Shown: piece by piece, positions 61,765-64,000 of the stretch
Layout of the letters: each line of letters begins with the position of its first letter
How positions within the stretch are numbered: the first letter of the stretch is position 1
NCBI GenBank assembly: GCA_017849575.1
Contig: JAFIGV010000025.1
Location: forward strand, 60,419 to 124,418
Length of the DNA stretch: 64,000 nucleotides
Direction of reading: 5' to 3'
Source: Flavipsychrobacter sp.
Lineage (GTDB): Bacteria > Bacteroidota > Bacteroidia > Chitinophagales > Chitinophagaceae
Translations under genes and position numbers: made by a program
Notes under the pieces: model-generated
What the model was told of the DNA's origin: nothing
The model's database searches: none
Seen by the model: the letters and a program-made list of their open reading frames with translations, nothing else

Positions 61765-62598
61765 CTACTTCCTATACTTCACTTCAATAGCATGCAGTTC
61801 CAGCACCGGCTTCATAAACTCTTCGAGATCGTAAACGCACAGTTGACTTGCGGCATCGCAGAGTGCTTTTTCAGGCTCGGGGTGGGTTTCGATAAATACC
61901 CCGTCCACTCCAGATGCAACACCAGCCCTGCTCAGCACCGGTAAAAACTCGCGTGCACCACCTTTTGAATCGGCACTGGGAATACCATATTTGCGAATGG
62001 AGTGTGTGATGTCGAAAACAACGGGATAGCCCAGCATACCCATATGATAAAAGCTTCGCGGATCCACCACAAGGTCGTTGTAGCCCATCGTGTAACCACG
62101 CTCGGTAAGGATGATCTGATCATTGCCGGCATCTACACATTTGCCTACTGGATGTTTCATGTTTTCGGGAGCTAGGAATTGTCCGTGTTTGATGTTGATG
62201 ACCTTACCTGTAGCGGCTGCCGCCTTCAGCAGTCCGGACTGCATACAGAGGTAAGCGGGAATCTGAAGCACATCGCACACCTCCGCTGCAGGCGCTGCCT
62301 GATCGGGGTAATGTATATCGGTAAGAACCGGAAAGCCAAACTGTTCCTTCACCTTGGCTAACATTTTGATGCCCGCATCGAGACCCGGACCATCATAATA
62401 CTTCAGACTACTGCGATTGTCTTTGCAAAATGAGGACTTGTAGATGACCTGAATATTGAGGCGTTCACCTACTTCTTTCAGCATCTCCGCGGTTTTCATC
62501 ATCACCATTTCGTCTTCGATCACACATGGACCGGAGATCAAAAAAAGCTCATCGGCGCCGCAGCTAATATTTCCTACTTGTATTTTCTTGTTGCTCAT
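61765..62598 (-). CDS. kdsA: 3-deoxy-8-phosphooctulonate synthase
   Basis: 277 aa enzyme condensing arabinose 5-phosphate with phosphoenolpyruvate to Kdo 8-phosphate for the lipid A-Kdo core of LPS. Hallmarks: LFLISGPCVIEDE, YKSSFCKDNRSS, the PEP-site region VLTDIHYPDQAAPAAEVCDVLQIPAYL split by normal spacing, and FDITHSIRKYG with GGAREFLPVLSRAGVA. Presence of CVIE and the first Cys suggests a metal-dependent or independent form cannot be decided by eye. Convergent with the bestrophin gene (7 bp between stops). A repeat array begins about 105 bp upstream of its start. Confidence 0.94.
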   Translation of the reverse strand: MSNKKIQVGNISCGADELFLISGPCVIEDEMVMMKTAEMLKEVGERLNIQVIYKSSFCKDNRSSLKYYDGPGLDAGIKMLAKVKEQFGFPVLTDIHYPDQAAPAAEVCDVLQIPAYLCMQSGLLKAAAATGKVINIKHGQFLAPENMKHPVGKCVDAGNDQIILTERGYTMGYNDLVVDPRSFYHMGMLGYPVVFDITHSIRKYGIPSADSKGGAREFLPVLSRAGVASGVDGVFIETHPEPEKALCDAASQLCVYDLEEFMKPVLELHAIEVKYRK

Positions 62599-62704
62599 TT
62601 GGAGTTAAACTTTCTTTCGACTGTTACTATTTGGGTTTAGCCATTCAAGTCTATTGATACACTTGTTTCAACTGAAGGCAAAACCTGTTTAGATTTTTGC
62701 AAAG

Positions 62705-64000
62705 TTATAGCTTTGGCTAAAGCCGGATAAGATTGTTTTTGGAGCCCAAGGCTAAAGCCTGGGGTTCGCCCACCACCGACGGATGCACATCCTACTGACA
62801 CGAGTAGCGGAACAACAAATACGTAGCACTCAAACAACAGCTATACCCTTCTTCGAGTTTTCAGCGCTGTATCGCTTTGGCTAAAGCCGGATTAGATTGC
62901 CTTTGCGCCCAAGGCTAAAGCCTGGGGGTTCGCTCATCACCGACTGATGGACATCCTACTGAAACGAGCAGCAGAACGACAATGCGTAACACTCAAACAA
63001 TAGCTGTACCCTTCTTCGAGTTTTCAGTGCTGTATCGCTTTGGGTAAAGCCGGATTAGATTGCCTGTGCGTCCAAGGCTAAAGCCTGGGTTCGCTCATCA
63101 CCGACTGATGGACATCCTATGGAAACGGGTAGCAGAACGACAATGCGTAACACTCAAACACTAGCTATACCCTTCTTCGGGTTTTCAATGCTGTATCACT
63201 TCGGCTAAAGCCGGATTAGATTGCCTCTGCGCCCAAGGCTAAAGCCTGGGGTTCGCTCATCACCGACTGATTGACATCCTACTGAAACGAGCAGCAGAAC
63301 GACAATGCGTAACACTCAAACACTAGCTATACCCTTCTTCGAGTTTTCAGTGCAGTATCGCTTCGGCTAAAGCCGGATTAGATCGATCTGTGAACCCAAG
63401 GCTAAAGCCTGGGGTTGGCTCATCACCGACTGATGGACATCCTACTGAAACGGGTAGCAGCACGACAATGCGTAACACTCAAACACTAGCTAAATCCCTC
63501 TCCGAGTTTTCAATGCTGAATCGCTTCGGCTTAAGCCGGATGTGGTTGCCTCTGCGTCCAAGGCTGAAGCCTGGGTTCGCTCACCACCGACTGATGGACA
63601 TCCTACTGAAACGGTTAGCAGAACAACAATCGTATCACTCAAACAACAGCTATACCCTTCTTCGAGTTTTCAGTGTTGTATCCCTTCGGCTAAAGCCGGA
63701 TTAGATTGCCTCTGCGTCCAAGGCTGAAGCCTGGGTTCGCACATCACCGACTGATGGAAACCCTTCTGAAACGGGTAGCAGAAAAACAATGCGTAACACT
63801 CAAACAACAGCTTAATCCCTCTCCGAGTTTTCAGTGCTGCATCGCTTCGGCTAAAGCCGGATTAGATTGCCTTTGCGCCCAAGGCTAAAGCCTGGGTTCG
63901 CTCATCACCGACTGATGGACATCCTACTGAAACGGGTAGCAGAACGACAATGCGTAACACTCAAACAATAGCTGTACCCTTCTTCGAGTTTTCAGTGCTG
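62705..64000. repeat. Tandem array of eight ~160-bp direct repeats with paired palindromes
   Basis: The dodecamer GGCTAAAGCCGG or a one-base variant recurs at 62715, 62879, 63042, 63203, 63365, 63528, 63688 and 63849, spacing 160-164 bp, and the units are alike throughout. Each unit holds two dyads: CGGCTAAAGCCG and, about 35 bp on, AGGCTAAAGCCT with flanking CC/GG. Other conserved parts are ATCACCGACTGATGGACATC, GCGTAACACTCAAACA and TTCTTCGAGTTTTCA. The array begins ~105 bp upstream of kdsA and continues past the window end. Open frames inside it shift from unit to unit and are not believed to be genes. Function unknown. Confidence 0.93.

Noticed and set aside
63390..63888. Open reading frames of 60-104 codons inside the repeat array
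   Set aside because: They are by-products of the 160-bp unit, change frame from unit to unit because of 1-4-bp indels, and have no start or codon pattern like the neighbouring genes.
62705..64000. CRISPR array or integron attC array
   Set aside because: Unit length is ~160 bp with conserved sequence throughout, so there are no unique spacers or cassettes; no cas or integrase gene is near; I found no RYYYAAC/GTTRRRY core pairs at the dyads.

Overview
The window looks like a chromosomal segment of a Bacteroidota bacterium, most probably in or near the Chitinophagales. Evidence: type IX secretion (T9SS) sorting domains of type A and type B, a SusC-like TonB-dependent receptor with an N-terminal carboxypeptidase-regulatory-like domain, an S46 peptidase, bacillithiol synthesis (bshA), a Pif1-type helicase with a C-terminal HTH, HU/SPOR membrane proteins, and repeated -7 boxes of the Bacteroidota form TAnnTTTG, several lying directly in front of the start codon. 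No prophage, insertion sequence, CRISPR array, rRNA or tRNA gene was recognised. The content is mostly housekeeping and envelope genes.

Layout. 1-3.3 kb: 3' part of uvrA, then a convergent secreted M12B-like protease. 3.4-8.7 kb: copA facing away from a tsaE - LysE exporter - purF block. 8.8-11.4 kb: membrane M23 peptidase, then prmA and a LexA-like XRE/S24 regulator on the minus strand. 11.5-17.1 kb: two tandem, closely related giant T9SS type B proteins, each with its own terminator. 17.2-20.1 kb: a redox block of bshA, a small lipoprotein cytochrome c, and an ahpC-ahpD pair. 20.4-22.7 kb: a third type B protein with propeller-like repeats. 22.8-29.0 kb: a DPP11-like S46 peptidase, fumC, a MaoC/PhaJ-like hydratase and a Met/Asn/Trp-rich PhaE-like protein. 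29.0-32.1 kb: prmC translationally coupled to a Pif1-like helicase. 32.3-38.8 kb: a possible 27-aa membrane peptide, ribD - DMT transporter - YigZ - queG, purD, and convergent nnrDE. 38.9-47.1 kb: a tight TonB receptor - TPR - outer-membrane barrel operon, then an HU/SPOR membrane protein. 47.1-56.7 kb: YkgJ, a small secreted protein, a serine hydrolase, AcpH, a FUSC protein, a TlpA-like thioredoxin, mtaB, a PolX-like PHP protein and cmk. 56.8-59.5 kb: a run of very small genes (disordered hydrophilic proteins, a KGG stress protein, a winged helix, a second copy of the small secreted protein, a DUF6496-like protein). 59.5-62.6 kb: an FSA-type transaldolase fused to KdsD-type CBS domains, a bestrophin and kdsA. 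62.7-64.0 kb: an array of eight ~160-bp direct repeats that runs off the end.

The points most worth following are the transaldolase-CBS fusion beside kdsA, whose promoter spacer is built from 7-bp repeats; the palindrome-bearing repeat array; the PhaE-like low-complexity protein next to a PhaJ-like hydratase; the PolX homologue that has lost its polymerase aspartates but kept its PHP site; and the two-copy family of small secreted proteins.
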